Source: Marinifilum sp.
Lineage (GTDB): Bacteria > UBA9089 > CG2-30-40-21
DNA length: 53,488 nucleotides
Assembly: GCA_020717845.1 (NCBI GenBank)
Contig: DYDG01000002.1
Coordinates: forward strand, 1 to 53,488
Direction of reading: 5' to 3'
The notes below the pieces were generated by a model, which did not search any database, was not told the origin of the DNA, and saw only the letters and a program-made list of their open reading frames with translations. The number at the start of each line of letters is the position of its first letter. Position 1 is the stretch's first letter. Of this stretch, positions 9,394-17,177 are shown piece by piece. A program made the translations under genes and the position numbers.

Positions 9394-9606
9394 TTATACA
9401 TTAATTTTCTTGAACTCCTTTATTTCTTTGACTATATCATCAACTGTATATTTAGTAAAAAGTTGTTTGCGTTCTTCAGTATAGTCTCCGAAACCAACAG
9501 AGAAATAATTGATAAACCTTGCCGTGTTTGCAGGACCGATTTGAGCTGTCAGAATATGCATCGCATCACTTATGACTTCGCACATGGGTTTTTGTTCAAT
9601 AATCAT
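9394..9606 (-). CDS. 70-residue protein paired with PIN-domain gene
   Basis: A 70-residue protein with no recognised fold. It contains a short sequence around AMHILTAQIGPANTARFINYF and ends in a lysine-rich helix (DDIVKEIKEFKKI). Its start codon overlaps the stop codon of the PIN-domain gene in the arrangement ATGA, so the two are translated together. A small gene paired with a PIN-domain ribonuclease is usually the antitoxin, although antitoxins more often come first. The helical content would fit an antitoxin or an adaptor. It could equally be an unrelated conserved small protein. Sequence family unknown to me. Confidence 0.65.
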   Translation of the reverse strand: MIIEQKPMCEVISDAMHILTAQIGPANTARFINYFSVGFGDYTEERKQLFTKYTVDDIVKEIKEFKKINV

Positions 9607-10043
9607 AATTTAAGCTCCTTTATCAAGTCTGTTGGTGAAAGCACTTTTACCTTGTTCACCTTCTTTGACCTTGCCTTTTTAATAATTTCATCATCACATG
9701 TACAAAAAAAGTCAGCATTGCCTGCTTCCGCAGAAGCTAAATGCAAAGAATCAACCCCTCTGAAGCCAAACTGTTCCAACTCAACTGCACGTTTTTTGAT
9801 TTCTTCTGTAAGAGATACATCTATTCTCGCTTTTTTCAGGACATCTTCAGCATATTCACGTCTGACGATATTCTGGCAGTTTCTGATTTCAAACCTTAGA
9901 ATATCCGAAGTAATCAAATCAGCATGTTTCCCTTTACAAAATTCTATGAGTCCAAGTATTGAGTCAGCTTCAAGTATAATTCTTAGTTGACGTTTTGTAT
10001 CTAAGGGTCTTTGAATACCGCAAGTGTCAATATATATTTTCAT
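9603..10043 (-). CDS. PIN-domain protein, putative ribonuclease toxin
   Basis: A 146-residue PIN-domain protein. The acidic residues of the metal site are visible: MKIYIDTCG (first Asp), the middle glutamate in SDILRFEI, RGVDSLHLASA (third acidic site) and the CTCDDEIIKKA segment near residue 115. PIN domains cleave RNA with bound Mg or Mn, most often as VapC-type toxins. The ORF starts inside the last codons of valS (ATGA overlap) and its end overlaps the 70-residue gene in the same way. It is therefore embedded in the valS transcript, which is unusual for a toxin-antitoxin locus. Function as a toxin is inferred only from the fold and the small partner. Confidence 0.8.
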   Translation of the reverse strand: MKIYIDTCGIQRPLDTKRQLRIILEADSILGLIEFCKGKHADLITSDILRFEIRNCQNIVRREYAEDVLKKARIDVSLTEEIKKRAVELEQFGFRGVDSLHLASAEAGNADFFCTCDDEIIKKARSKKVNKVKVLSPTDLIKELKL

Positions 10044-12691
10044 CCCAGCATCCTCAAATTTTCCTCAAGGCTCCTCTTCTTTGCCTCAAGCAATCCCCCT
10101 TGCTCCCTCACCTTATCCACTACCTCAGAGGGTGCCTTATCAACAAAGCCTGGATTATTTAGTTTAGCCTGAACACCCTTTAAGCCCTGCAGAACCTCTT
10201 CAATCTGCTTCCCAAGCCGCATCCTTTCCTTTTCCATGTCAATTAATCCCTCAAGAGGGATGTAAATCTCCATGCCTTTGGCTACAACTACAGCTGAGGC
10301 ATGTGGTTTTTCTGCTTCAGGGTCAAAGACAATTGTTTCTATATTACCAAGCCGTTTGATATATTCGATGCACGATTTAAGCACATCAGCTGTCTCTTCT
10401 AAAGAATGCTTAACCATAATTACAGGAAGGTTTGTTTTTAGCCCAATATTCATCATGGAGCGAATATTGCGGATAGCACTAACCACCTCCATAACCAATT
10501 CCATATCCTCAATAGCCTTTTGATTGACTGATTCTGACTTTGGCCATTTAGAAAGCATTATGGTTGTCTCTTCCCTTTCGATTGACAATCTTTGCCACAA
10601 CTCCTCAGTAATAAACGGCATGAATGGATGAAGCAGTTTCAGGATAGACTCAAAGGTTGTGGCTATCAGATACTGAGCTGCTTTCTTTGTTGCACCATCC
10701 TGTCTCAGTCTGGGTTTGACCAGCTCAAGATACCAATCACAATACTCATGCCAGACAAAATGATAGATAACAGCAGAGGCCCCTGCAAACTCGAAAGACT
10801 CAAGTCCTTGAGTAACCTGAGTAATTGTTTGATTAAGCCGTGAAACTATCCACTCATCCGCTACCTCTTGTTGACATCCTTCTACAGATAAACCATCGTA
10901 GTCCTCCAGATTCATGAGGATAAACCTTGATGCATTCCATATCTTATTACAAAAGTGCTTATACCCTTCAATTCGTTCCTCAGAAAGCAGAATATCCCGT
11001 CCCTGGACAGCCATAATTGCCAGGGTAAACCTGAGGGCATCAGTCCCATAATCATCGATAACATGAAGCGGGTCAATAACATTCCCCTTTGATTTACTCA
11101 TCTTTTGACCCTCAGCATCACGAATCAGGGCATGGATATAAACCTTATGAAAGGGAATATCCTCTTGAAACTTCAAGCCCATCATGATCATTCGAGCAAC
11201 CCAGAAAAAGATGATGTCAAAACCAGTAGAAAGAACGCTGGTAGGATAAAACCGTTTCAAGTCATGGGTATCATCAGGCCAGCCAAGCGTAGAAAAAGGC
11301 CAGAGGGCAGAAGAAAACCATGTATCAAGCACATCCTCATCCTGTTTTAATTCACCACCACAGTTAGGACAATTCCCCACAGGATCTTTGCTTTCAACCA
11401 ATACCCTGCCGCATTGCTGGCAATACCAGACCGGAATACGATGCCCCCACCATATCTGTCGTGAAATGCACCAATCCTTGATATTTCTCATCCATTCAAA
11501 GTATGTCTTTTCCCAGCTCCTGGGCACAAACTCTATCCGCCCATCCTCTACAGCCTTGATTGCTTCTTCTGCAAGTCCTTTCACCCGAACAAACCATTGG
11601 GGTGAAAGATATGGCTCAACAATGGTATGGCATCGATAACAATGTCCCACAGACAGGGCATGTTCTTCAATCTTTTCCACAAGCCCTTGCTCTTGCAGAT
11701 CATGCAACAGGTGTTTACGGCAATCATATCGATCCTGTCCTTGATAGCATCCAGCGTTTTCATTCATGGTTGCATCAGGATTCAGGATATTTATCTGTGG
11801 CAGATTATGCCTCTTGCCAATCTCAAAATCATTAGGGTCATGAGCAGGGGTAACCTTTACCGCACCAGTCCCAAAGTCAGGCTCAACAAAGGAATCAGCA
11901 ACAATAGGTATCCTCCGATTTAACACAGGCAAGATCACATACCTGCCAATCAAACCCTGATACCGTTCATCATCCGGATTTACCGCAACTGCGGTATCAC
12001 CAAGCATGGTCTCTGGTCTGGTAGTAGCGACAACAATATATTTGCTATCTCCTTCCCCCTCAATAGGATACCTGAGATAATACAGGTGTCCACTCATCTC
12101 CTTATGCTCAGACTCAATATCTGAGAGAGCGGTGTGGCACCTGGGACACCAATTAACAATATAATTATCCCGATAGATGAGCCCTTCCTCATAAAGCCGG
12201 ACAAAAACCTCTCGGACTGCTTTTGACAGGCCATCATCCATAGTAAACCTTATTCGTGACCAATCGCAGGAAGAGCCAAGCCGCTTCAATTGATTGATAA
12301 TGATATCACCATACTGCTTTTTCCACTCCCATACCCGCTCAATAAATTTTTCACGACCCAGATCGCCTCGAGTTAATCCCTGCTTCTTCAGCTCTCGTTC
12401 CACCACATTCTGTGTCGCAATACCAGCATGGTCAGTGCCTGGCACCCAGAGGACACTTATCCCCTGCATCCGTTTCCACCGAGCCAGAATATCCTGAATA
12501 GTATTATTCAAGGCATGCCCCATATGAAGCGAGCCAGTCACATTTGGCGGCGGAATAACCATAGAAAAACATTCCTCCTGTTTTCCTATGGCTTGATCTG
12601 GCACAAAGCAATTATTCTCTTCCCAGTATCTGTACCATTTCTCTTCTACATCACGAGGTTCATATGCTTTTGGAATATCCAGTACATTCAT
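10040..12691 (-). CDS. valS: Valine-tRNA ligase
   Basis: Class I aminoacyl-tRNA synthetase that charges tRNA-Val. The HIGH motif appears as GSLHMGHAL and the KMSKS motif as KMSKSKGNV. The editing domain, the anticodon-binding helical domain and the C-terminal coiled coil (from about residue 815, rich in E, K, R and L) are all present, so the enzyme looks complete at 883 residues. The frame is open to 12742, but the start at 12691 (MNVLDIPKAY) is chosen because it has AGGAG seven bases upstream and matches the usual start of the family. A CPRC/CHRC and CQQC/CPNC set of cysteines suggests bound zinc. The stop overlaps the PIN gene start by four bases. Confidence 0.97.
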   Translation of the reverse strand: MNVLDIPKAYEPRDVEEKWYRYWEENNCFVPDQAIGKQEECFSMVIPPPNVTGSLHMGHALNNTIQDILARWKRMQGISVLWVPGTDHAGIATQNVVERELKKQGLTRGDLGREKFIERVWEWKKQYGDIIINQLKRLGSSCDWSRIRFTMDDGLSKAVREVFVRLYEEGLIYRDNYIVNWCPRCHTALSDIESEHKEMSGHLYYLRYPIEGEGDSKYIVVATTRPETMLGDTAVAVNPDDERYQGLIGRYVILPVLNRRIPIVADSFVEPDFGTGAVKVTPAHDPNDFEIGKRHNLPQINILNPDATMNENAGCYQGQDRYDCRKHLLHDLQEQGLVEKIEEHALSVGHCYRCHTIVEPYLSPQWFVRVKGLAEEAIKAVEDGRIEFVPRSWEKTYFEWMRNIKDWCISRQIWWGHRIPVWYCQQCGRVLVESKDPVGNCPNCGGELKQDEDVLDTWFSSALWPFSTLGWPDDTHDLKRFYPTSVLSTGFDIIFFWVARMIMMGLKFQEDIPFHKVYIHALIRDAEGQKMSKSKGNVIDPLHVIDDYGTDALRFTLAIMAVQGRDILLSEERIEGYKHFCNKIWNASRFILMNLEDYDGLSVEGCQQEVADEWIVSRLNQTITQVTQGLESFEFAGASAVIYHFVWHEYCDWYLELVKPRLRQDGATKKAAQYLIATTFESILKLLHPFMPFITEELWQRLSIEREETTIMLSKWPKSESVNQKAIEDMELVMEVVSAIRNIRSMMNIGLKTNLPVIMVKHSLEETADVLKSCIEYIKRLGNIETIVFDPEAEKPHASAVVVAKGMEIYIPLEGLIDMEKERMRLGKQIEEVLQGLKGVQAKLNNPGFVDKAPSEVVDKVREQGGLLEAKKRSLEENLRMLG

Positions 12692-12823
12692 TACGTTACT
12701 CCTGTCTACAAAATACGGAATGCGTTGTCGAATTTCAAGCAACGGTTTGCATTATTTGCAAAGTTGCCTTTATGCAATTTAGCGAAGCGTTACAAATATG
12801 CTGTTATGCTGTAACCAACAAGC

Positions 12824-13039
12824 CTAAACTGCCATTTTTAATACTTCATATCTAACAGGAAAAAGTTGTTCCATATCTATATGTTTCGAAGCATCAAGAA
12901 TCTCAATTCCTACCACTTTCTCATCGTTACCTATATCCAGCACAATATCATCAGAGACTCGTCTGTTTATAATATCTTGTTTCCTATCGTCCAGCCGAAG
13001 ATATAACAAGTCAGTTTTATCATCAATCTGAATTCTCAT
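12824..13039 (-). CDS. DUF2283 family small protein
   Basis: A 71-residue protein of the DUF2283 family, recognised by DKTDLLYLRLDD near the start and the DIVLDIGNDEKVVGIEILDAS core. The family forms a small beta-rich fold and is commonly found beside toxin genes or DUF4258-type partners, but its role is not established. It lies 38 bases downstream of a 55-residue ORF on the same strand and about 130 bases upstream of valS. The gap before valS shows no obvious T-box element. It is probably a short accessory operon with its upstream neighbour. Confidence 0.85.
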   Translation of the reverse strand: MRIQIDDKTDLLYLRLDDRKQDIINRRVSDDIVLDIGNDEKVVGIEILDASKHIDMEQLFPVRYEVLKMAV

Positions 13040-13077
13040 ACGATCTTCCTTTTCCCTCGTGATATTCTCTGCTTCCC

Positions 13078-13245
13078 TTAATTCTTTTCAAACTCAGAGG
13101 TTTGGGATTTTAAAGCAGCACTCTTGAGTACTGGTGGTTTTAAACTTTTAGGATCAATTTTTTCACCTTTAGGTTGATATCCTTCATTAAGTATTCTTGG
13201 TTGATAATCTCTTGTTTTAATCTCCTTCTTACTCCTCTCTTTCAT
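13078..13245 (-). CDS. Small lysine- and proline-rich protein, 55 residues
   Basis: A 55-codon minus-strand frame with a strong purine-rich ribosome site (AAGGGGGTGGAAAAG) directly before ATG. The protein is very basic and low in complexity: it contains a repeated YQP (DYQPRILNEGYQPKGEK) and the segment PKSLKPPVLKSAALKS. It is predicted to be disordered. It sits just upstream of the DUF2283 gene in the same direction and may act with it. No family is recognised. The good ribosome site and clean codon use suggest a real gene. Confidence 0.6.
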   Translation of the reverse strand: MKERSKKEIKTRDYQPRILNEGYQPKGEKIDPKSLKPPVLKSAALKSQTSEFEKN

Positions 13246-13367
13246 CTTTTCCACCCCCTTTTACCTGATATTCAAAAAACTCTATAAATTTAATCCTATC
13301 CACATTTGTTTAAGAACAGTTTCTTTTGTATTATCAAGAGAGCTACACAGCAGAGGTTGTTAACTTT

Positions 13368-14576
13368 TTAGATATTATCCCATAAATTTTTAAATACTAA
13401 CCCTCGAATATTCTCAAAAGCATCAACAATGGAAAGGGTTGTATCCCCAACATTATTAAAATCTTTATGCTTACCTCTAACACCATTGCTTCTAAAATAA
13501 GTTGTAAGGTCAATAGCTGCATCAAAAATCATAGATAAGTATTTTTTAGTTTCTTCATATGTCAACCCAGATACATTATCACATTGAATTTTTAGACATT
13601 GCAAATAGTGTCTAAAAGCCTCTCGTTCAGAAAAATTAACTGTTGTTGGTTGTGCTCCTTGAAATAAAATGTCAGTATAATTCGAATTGAATACTGGATC
13701 GGTTTTCATATCTTTAAGAATTCCGCCACTATGAGCTATATCCAAGAACTGTATTTGATATTCAGTTAATGCCTGTGGACAATAATACCATGTGCTTTTT
13801 CGTCCTCCTTCTTGTTCATCATCATCTATTTTAAAATCACCTAAAGGAAACATTCTGGTTTTCATCCATGTACCTGCACAAATAGCATCAACCTTTGCTA
13901 ATGATAGAAATAAAAATTGATGATTAGAATACCCAACTATTACAGTTTTTTCAAATAGTTTTAAACCAGCAACCAAATCAAATAAATTAATTAACCAAGA
14001 AGCATTATCAATCAAGTAAGAATTGTTAGGATGTATAGGTACAATATAAAAACCGTCAACAGGATAATTCTCTAAATAATCGAGCAAAGCATGAGTTTTT
14101 TCCTCATTTTTTAATAAATCTTCGCCAATACAAAGGGTCATATATTTTGGAATCTTTATATTCATTTTGTTAACAGCATTTTGAATAATAGAATTTATTT
14201 TATCAAAATCACCGTCTACATTAGAAAAATATATCCCTGGAATAATGAATGCATTGGCTTTTAAGGGCAAGACATAATCATTATATAAAACATTTAACAT
14301 TTCAGAACAGCCACTACCATTTAAAAACATGTTTGTATTGTAATTTGAAGGCCAAAAAGAATGTTCACATAGATTCTCATGAGATGTTCTGGGTACATAA
14401 AATTGAGGATCAAAAATCACCGAACCGTTATATTTCTCTAAACTATCTGACAGATTAAGCATTTTTTCGATAGTCATATTTTTAGGACTTAAAATGGATG
14501 TTGCCCCTTTCCATTTTTTATTTAGCTCAACACAATGTTCACGCATTCCATGACCCATTTGTAAATATAAATTCAT
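13368..14576 (-). CDS. Unknown 402-residue protein of kinase-linked cassette
   Basis: Third gene of an AT-rich three-gene cassette. No named family is recognised with certainty. The protein is soluble and starts MNLYLQMGHGMREHC. Conserved-looking motifs are ILSPKNMT, SVIFDPQFYVPR, AFIIPGIYFS, DGFYIVPIHPNN and VDAICAGTWMKTRMF. The alternation of hydrophobic strands with helices, and the late segment combining a glycine-rich strand with VDAICAGTW, resemble a TIM-barrel such as the tRNA-guanine transglycosylase superfamily. That resemblance is weak and is inference only. The start has a GAGGATAATTGT site. It begins 10 bases after the kinase stop, so the kinase or its substrate is probably functionally linked. 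Confidence 0.7.
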   Translation of the reverse strand: MNLYLQMGHGMREHCVELNKKWKGATSILSPKNMTIEKMLNLSDSLEKYNGSVIFDPQFYVPRTSHENLCEHSFWPSNYNTNMFLNGSGCSEMLNVLYNDYVLPLKANAFIIPGIYFSNVDGDFDKINSIIQNAVNKMNIKIPKYMTLCIGEDLLKNEEKTHALLDYLENYPVDGFYIVPIHPNNSYLIDNASWLINLFDLVAGLKLFEKTVIVGYSNHQFLFLSLAKVDAICAGTWMKTRMFPLGDFKIDDDEQEGGRKSTWYYCPQALTEYQIQFLDIAHSGGILKDMKTDPVFNSNYTDILFQGAQPTTVNFSEREAFRHYLQCLKIQCDNVSGLTYEETKKYLSMIFDAAIDLTTYFRSNGVRGKHKDFNNVGDTTLSIVDAFENIRGLVFKNLWDNI

Positions 14577-14586
14577 ACAATTATCC

Positions 14587-15453
14587 TCATTCTATTAGTG
14601 TGCTTTTAACGACATCAAAAAGAACTTTAGCTTCAGTCACATTTCTCGGTCTTCTAGAGATTCTATTATCGCCAAGTGTCTTAATAAATCTTGCTAATAG
14701 GAATTGAGTATCACCAGATATTTTTAAACGCGGTAGTGGTTGTTGCTCTATATTTTTTATAATTTGAAGAATGTCATTAGCATTTTGTATATATGGATTA
14801 TAACCAAGGATCATTTCAGCAGCAACAACACCTAATGAAAACAAATCAGTTCTGATATCAATTTCTCTCTTACAATTTCTTAACTGTTCTGAAGCTGAAT
14901 ATCCTACAGTACATGGTCCGAAAGGAGAATTTGTAGCTGTAATGGATTGTAAATCAAGATGTCTTGAAATACCAAAGTCAATTAACCAGAATTTATTTAA
15001 TTTATCTAATATAATATTTTCTGGTTTTATATCTCTATGGACGATTCTATTAGACTCAGCTTTTTCGAGTATACTTAGCATTACATCAAAAAAATTGATA
15101 ACCTCTGTTAATTGGAATTTTCTTTTTTCGCTAATTTCTTGTCGTAATGATAAGCCTTCAATATATTCCTCAACAATCCATATTAATTCATTAGGACTTG
15201 TTATCTCATCTATATTTGTCTTAATAATTACTGGTATATGACTGCTATTTAAAATGTTACAAGCTCTAACCTCACGCTTAACTCTTTCTAAAGAGTTTTC
15301 ATCAGAATGTATTATTTTTAATACAACTGTTTGATTTTCATAAAGAGCTTGATACACATGTTTTTGTCCTCCTTTTCCAATCAATTTTATTATTTTCAAA
15401 TTTTCAATTCTTGAATTTATTGAGTCAATCATTTCTTGTGTAATGTCAAACAT
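14587..15453 (-). CDS. Serine/threonine protein kinase (Hanks type)
   Basis: A 288-residue compact kinase with no membrane segment or extra domain. All key elements are present: glycine loop IGKGGQKHV (about 22-30), the lysine in VVLKII, the catalytic loop IVHRDIKPENI, the metal-binding IDFGIS, the activation-segment end GYSASEQL (standing in for APE), and DLFSLGVVAAEMI. It should transfer phosphate to serine or threonine of a protein target. Its ATG overlaps the stop of the upstream nuclease-like gene by 8 bases and has GGGGTGAATT before it, so the genes are translationally coupled. Soluble stand-alone kinases within small cassettes occur in several phage-defence systems; that role here is inferred from context. 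Confidence 0.9.
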   Translation of the reverse strand: MFDITQEMIDSINSRIENLKIIKLIGKGGQKHVYQALYENQTVVLKIIHSDENSLERVKREVRACNILNSSHIPVIIKTNIDEITSPNELIWIVEEYIEGLSLRQEISEKRKFQLTEVINFFDVMLSILEKAESNRIVHRDIKPENIILDKLNKFWLIDFGISRHLDLQSITATNSPFGPCTVGYSASEQLRNCKREIDIRTDLFSLGVVAAEMILGYNPYIQNANDILQIIKNIEQQPLPRLKISGDTQFLLARFIKTLGDNRISRRPRNVTEAKVLFDVVKSTLIE

Positions 15454-16144
15454 AATTCACCCCTTTAGTTCTACCAATATATTCATGCATAAACCAGGTA
15501 GTAATATTTGAAGGCATTACATTTTTATCTGGATTCTTTATTATTTTATAATTGTTTTTGTAAGAAATAATTCCAACACTGGTATTTTTGTAACTATTTA
15601 ATAATTTTTCTGATATAGTATTTTCTGGAAAAAGAGAATATGATTTTGACGAAAAATACGTATTATTGATTGATTGCTCTAATGCTCTTTTCCAGTCCTT
15701 AAGCTTTGCTTCAATAGCAATAATTTCTTTAATAAAGAAAATATTTTTTAATGGTTTGGTTTTAAAGTTAAAACATTCCATTTCTTTGATTAGATTAATG
15801 TTACATAAAATATCAAGAGAATTTAAAATTACCTTTTTTGAAAAACCAAGCTCTGTAATTAATTCATCAATATTTTTACTATTAGATGATATATACAAAT
15901 GGTGAAGTATTTTTATGTCTGTAGTAGTCAACTTATTACGTTTTTCATCCCACTGAGTTCTCATTGATTTATCCCAAATTATACAAACTAAGTCTGGATA
16001 ACCAAAACCAGTAAAGGGTTCTTCAATTAGAGTATAATTATATTTCTCTGGATATTTATTATTATTAAAAAAATCAGATGATAAAAAATCTTTTAAAAAC
16101 AAGTATTCTTTTGTGATTTTCTGATTGGGTCTGATATAAATCAT
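15446..16144 (-). CDS. Putative PD-(D/E)XK-like protein with winged-helix insert
   Basis: First gene of the kinase cassette, 232 residues from the ATG at 16144, which has AAAAGGTG just upstream; a GTG at 16162 is an alternative. The N-terminal part contains TLIEEPFTGFGYPDLVCIIW, and after an insert the motif IIAIEAKLKDWKRAL followed by a helix. The pattern of an acidic residue, PD, then E-x-K on a strand followed by an amphipathic helix is that of PD-(D/E)XK nuclease folds. The insert between (about 75-125, TTTDIKILHHLYIS and ELGFSKKVILNSLD) looks like a winged helix. The fold assignment is inference from motifs. It may be a sensor or effector that the kinase controls. Base composition is strongly AT-rich. 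Confidence 0.6.
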   Translation of the reverse strand: MIYIRPNQKITKEYLFLKDFLSSDFFNNNKYPEKYNYTLIEEPFTGFGYPDLVCIIWDKSMRTQWDEKRNKLTTTDIKILHHLYISSNSKNIDELITELGFSKKVILNSLDILCNINLIKEMECFNFKTKPLKNIFFIKEIIAIEAKLKDWKRALEQSINNTYFSSKSYSLFPENTISEKLLNSYKNTSVGIISYKNNYKIIKNPDKNVMPSNITTWFMHEYIGRTKGVNYV

Positions 16145-16216
16145 ATAGCACCTTTTGGACACTTTTAAAATGTTTGTATCATGTCTATCTAATGCGGTTA
16201 TTTTCTACCACTAAAA

Positions 16217-16254
16217 CAAACAACACCCCATGTTTAAGCATGGGGTGTTGTTTG
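16217..16254 (-). terminator. Rho-independent-like terminator after ogt
   Basis: A perfect 16-base stem (16217-16232 with 16239-16254) around a 6-base loop, core ACACCCCATG / CATGGGGTGT. Reading on the minus strand it lies 40 bases after the ogt stop and is followed by TTTTAG. It separates ogt from the AT-rich kinase cassette. Confidence 0.75.
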
Positions 16255-16293
16255 TGAAACTTCAAATCGCAAGGATATGTCCCATATCTTCAC

Positions 16294-16845
16294 TTATGCA
16301 GCAAAACTTCCCATTACCTTCCCCATTCTTTCAATCTCCAATAATTTCCTTTTCCATTCAAACCCTCGAGTATAACTCTCTCTGGAGTATTCGCTGATAA
16401 CTACTCGATGGCAGGGGATGATAATTGGCAGGGGATTATATCTTAAGGCACTGGCTACTGGTCTGACTGCATCAGGGAAACCAACCTCTCTGGCAACCCA
16501 TCTATATGTCCTGATCTCACCATGAGGCACAGAACAGGTTATATCCCACACTTTTTTTTCAAATACATTTCCTCGATTAATATCTAAGGGGAAGTCAAAA
16601 ACTACCGATCTTTTTCTAAAATAATGCTTGAATGTCTCGCTTATCTCTGAAAAATAGTAAAAATCAAACAACATATTAGCATTGGGGGGGAGCTGTTTTC
16701 TCAACTCCCTGGCGACCATCTTTCGTTCCTTTTGGGGTAAGACTATAGCCCTTACCCCCTGGTCAGTAGATGCCAGTCCCATCCAACCGAGCTGGGTATT
16801 AAAATATACATAACGAAATATTTCTTGTTTTTCTGCTATTTCCAT
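16294..16845 (-). CDS. ogt: Methylated-DNA-protein-cysteine S-methyltransferase
   Basis: A 183-residue O6-alkylguanine repair protein. The active-site motif IPCHRVV holds the acceptor cysteine that takes the methyl group from O6-methylguanine in a suicidal reaction. The helix-turn-helix-like DNA-binding part (GEIRTYRWVAREVGFPDAVRPVA, read here as two segments) precedes it, with the conserved arginine finger region. The N-terminal domain (about 1-90) is divergent, as is normal for Ogt. No AraC-type Ada regulatory domain is fused. It is followed by a strong hairpin and preceded by two tRNA-Ser genes, so it is a single-gene unit. Confident assignment. Confidence 0.95.
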   Translation of the reverse strand: MEIAEKQEIFRYVYFNTQLGWMGLASTDQGVRAIVLPQKERKMVARELRKQLPPNANMLFDFYYFSEISETFKHYFRKRSVVFDFPLDINRGNVFEKKVWDITCSVPHGEIRTYRWVAREVGFPDAVRPVASALRYNPLPIIIPCHRVVISEYSRESYTRGFEWKRKLLEIERMGKVMGSFAA

Positions 16846-16878
16846 TATATTTTCACCAGATCATCAATGAAAATATGG

Positions 16879-16968
16879 CGGAGAGGGAGAGATTCGAACT
16901 CTCGGTAAGGTTTTAGGCCCTACAACTGCTTAGCAGGCAGCCCCAATCGGCCACTCTGGCACCTCTCC
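16879..16968 (-). tRNA. tRNA-Ser (anticodon GCT)
   Basis: A 90-base class II tRNA with a long variable arm. The acceptor arms are GGAGAGG (16968-16962) and CCTCTCC (16886-16880), the discriminator is G at 16879, and the anticodon loop CTGCTAAGC gives GCT. The CCA end is encoded (16878-16876). It decodes AGC/AGU serine codons. Confidence 0.96.
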
Positions 16969-16971
16969 GTG

Positions 16972-17048
16972 TTAGGTGTTTAGACTGAAGACTGTTAGGT
17001 TCAGATTCTTTCCTGCCTAACTAACAGCCTTTAGTCTAAACACCTTAT
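16972..17048. repeat. Imperfect inverted repeat between the tRNA-Ser genes
   Basis: AGGTGTTTAGACTGAAGACT on the left and AGTCTAAACACCT on the right form an imperfect hairpin that fills the spacer. The internal CTAACAGCCTTYAGTCTWAA unit also occurs at 38268-38290, and a related CTTCAGTCTTCAGCC cluster lies at 22488-22520. This is a dispersed repeat. It might act on processing of the tandem tRNA transcript, but that is a guess. Confidence 0.55.
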
Positions 17049-17054
17049 ATCTGG

Positions 17055-17141
17055 CGGCGGGAATAGGATTCGAACCTATGGATAGGTTACCCCATCAACG
17101 GTTTTCAAGACCGCCGCATTAAACCGCTCTGCCATCCCGCC
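17055..17141 (-). tRNA. tRNA-Ser (anticodon TGA)
   Basis: An 87-base class II tRNA. Acceptor arms are GGCGGGA (17141-17135) and TCCCGCC (17062-17056) with discriminator G at 17055; the anticodon loop CTTGAAA gives TGA. CCA is encoded at 17054-17052. It decodes UCN serine codons and lies 86 bases upstream of the GCT isoacceptor. Confidence 0.96.
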
Positions 17142-17144
17142 GTA

Positions 17145-17176
17145 AAAAGAATAAGTCCTATAAGACTTATTCTTTT
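17145..17176 (-). terminator. AT-rich hairpin terminator after the outer-membrane protein gene
   Basis: A 13-base perfect stem (17145-17157 with 17164-17176) with loop CTATAA begins two bases after the stop codon at 17178. On the minus strand the stem is followed by a short T run (TTTTTACGG). It separates the barrel gene from tRNA-Ser(TGA). Confidence 0.65.
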
Positions 17177-17177
17177 C

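Noticed and set aside
12692-12823. T-box or other leader upstream of valS
   Set aside because: No specifier loop, T-box sequence or terminator-like stem was visible.
13368-14576. Calling the 402-residue protein a tRNA-guanine transglycosylase or DpdA
   Set aside because: Only a weak pattern of strands and one glycine-rich motif agree; the catalytic aspartates and zinc ligands of that family were not found.
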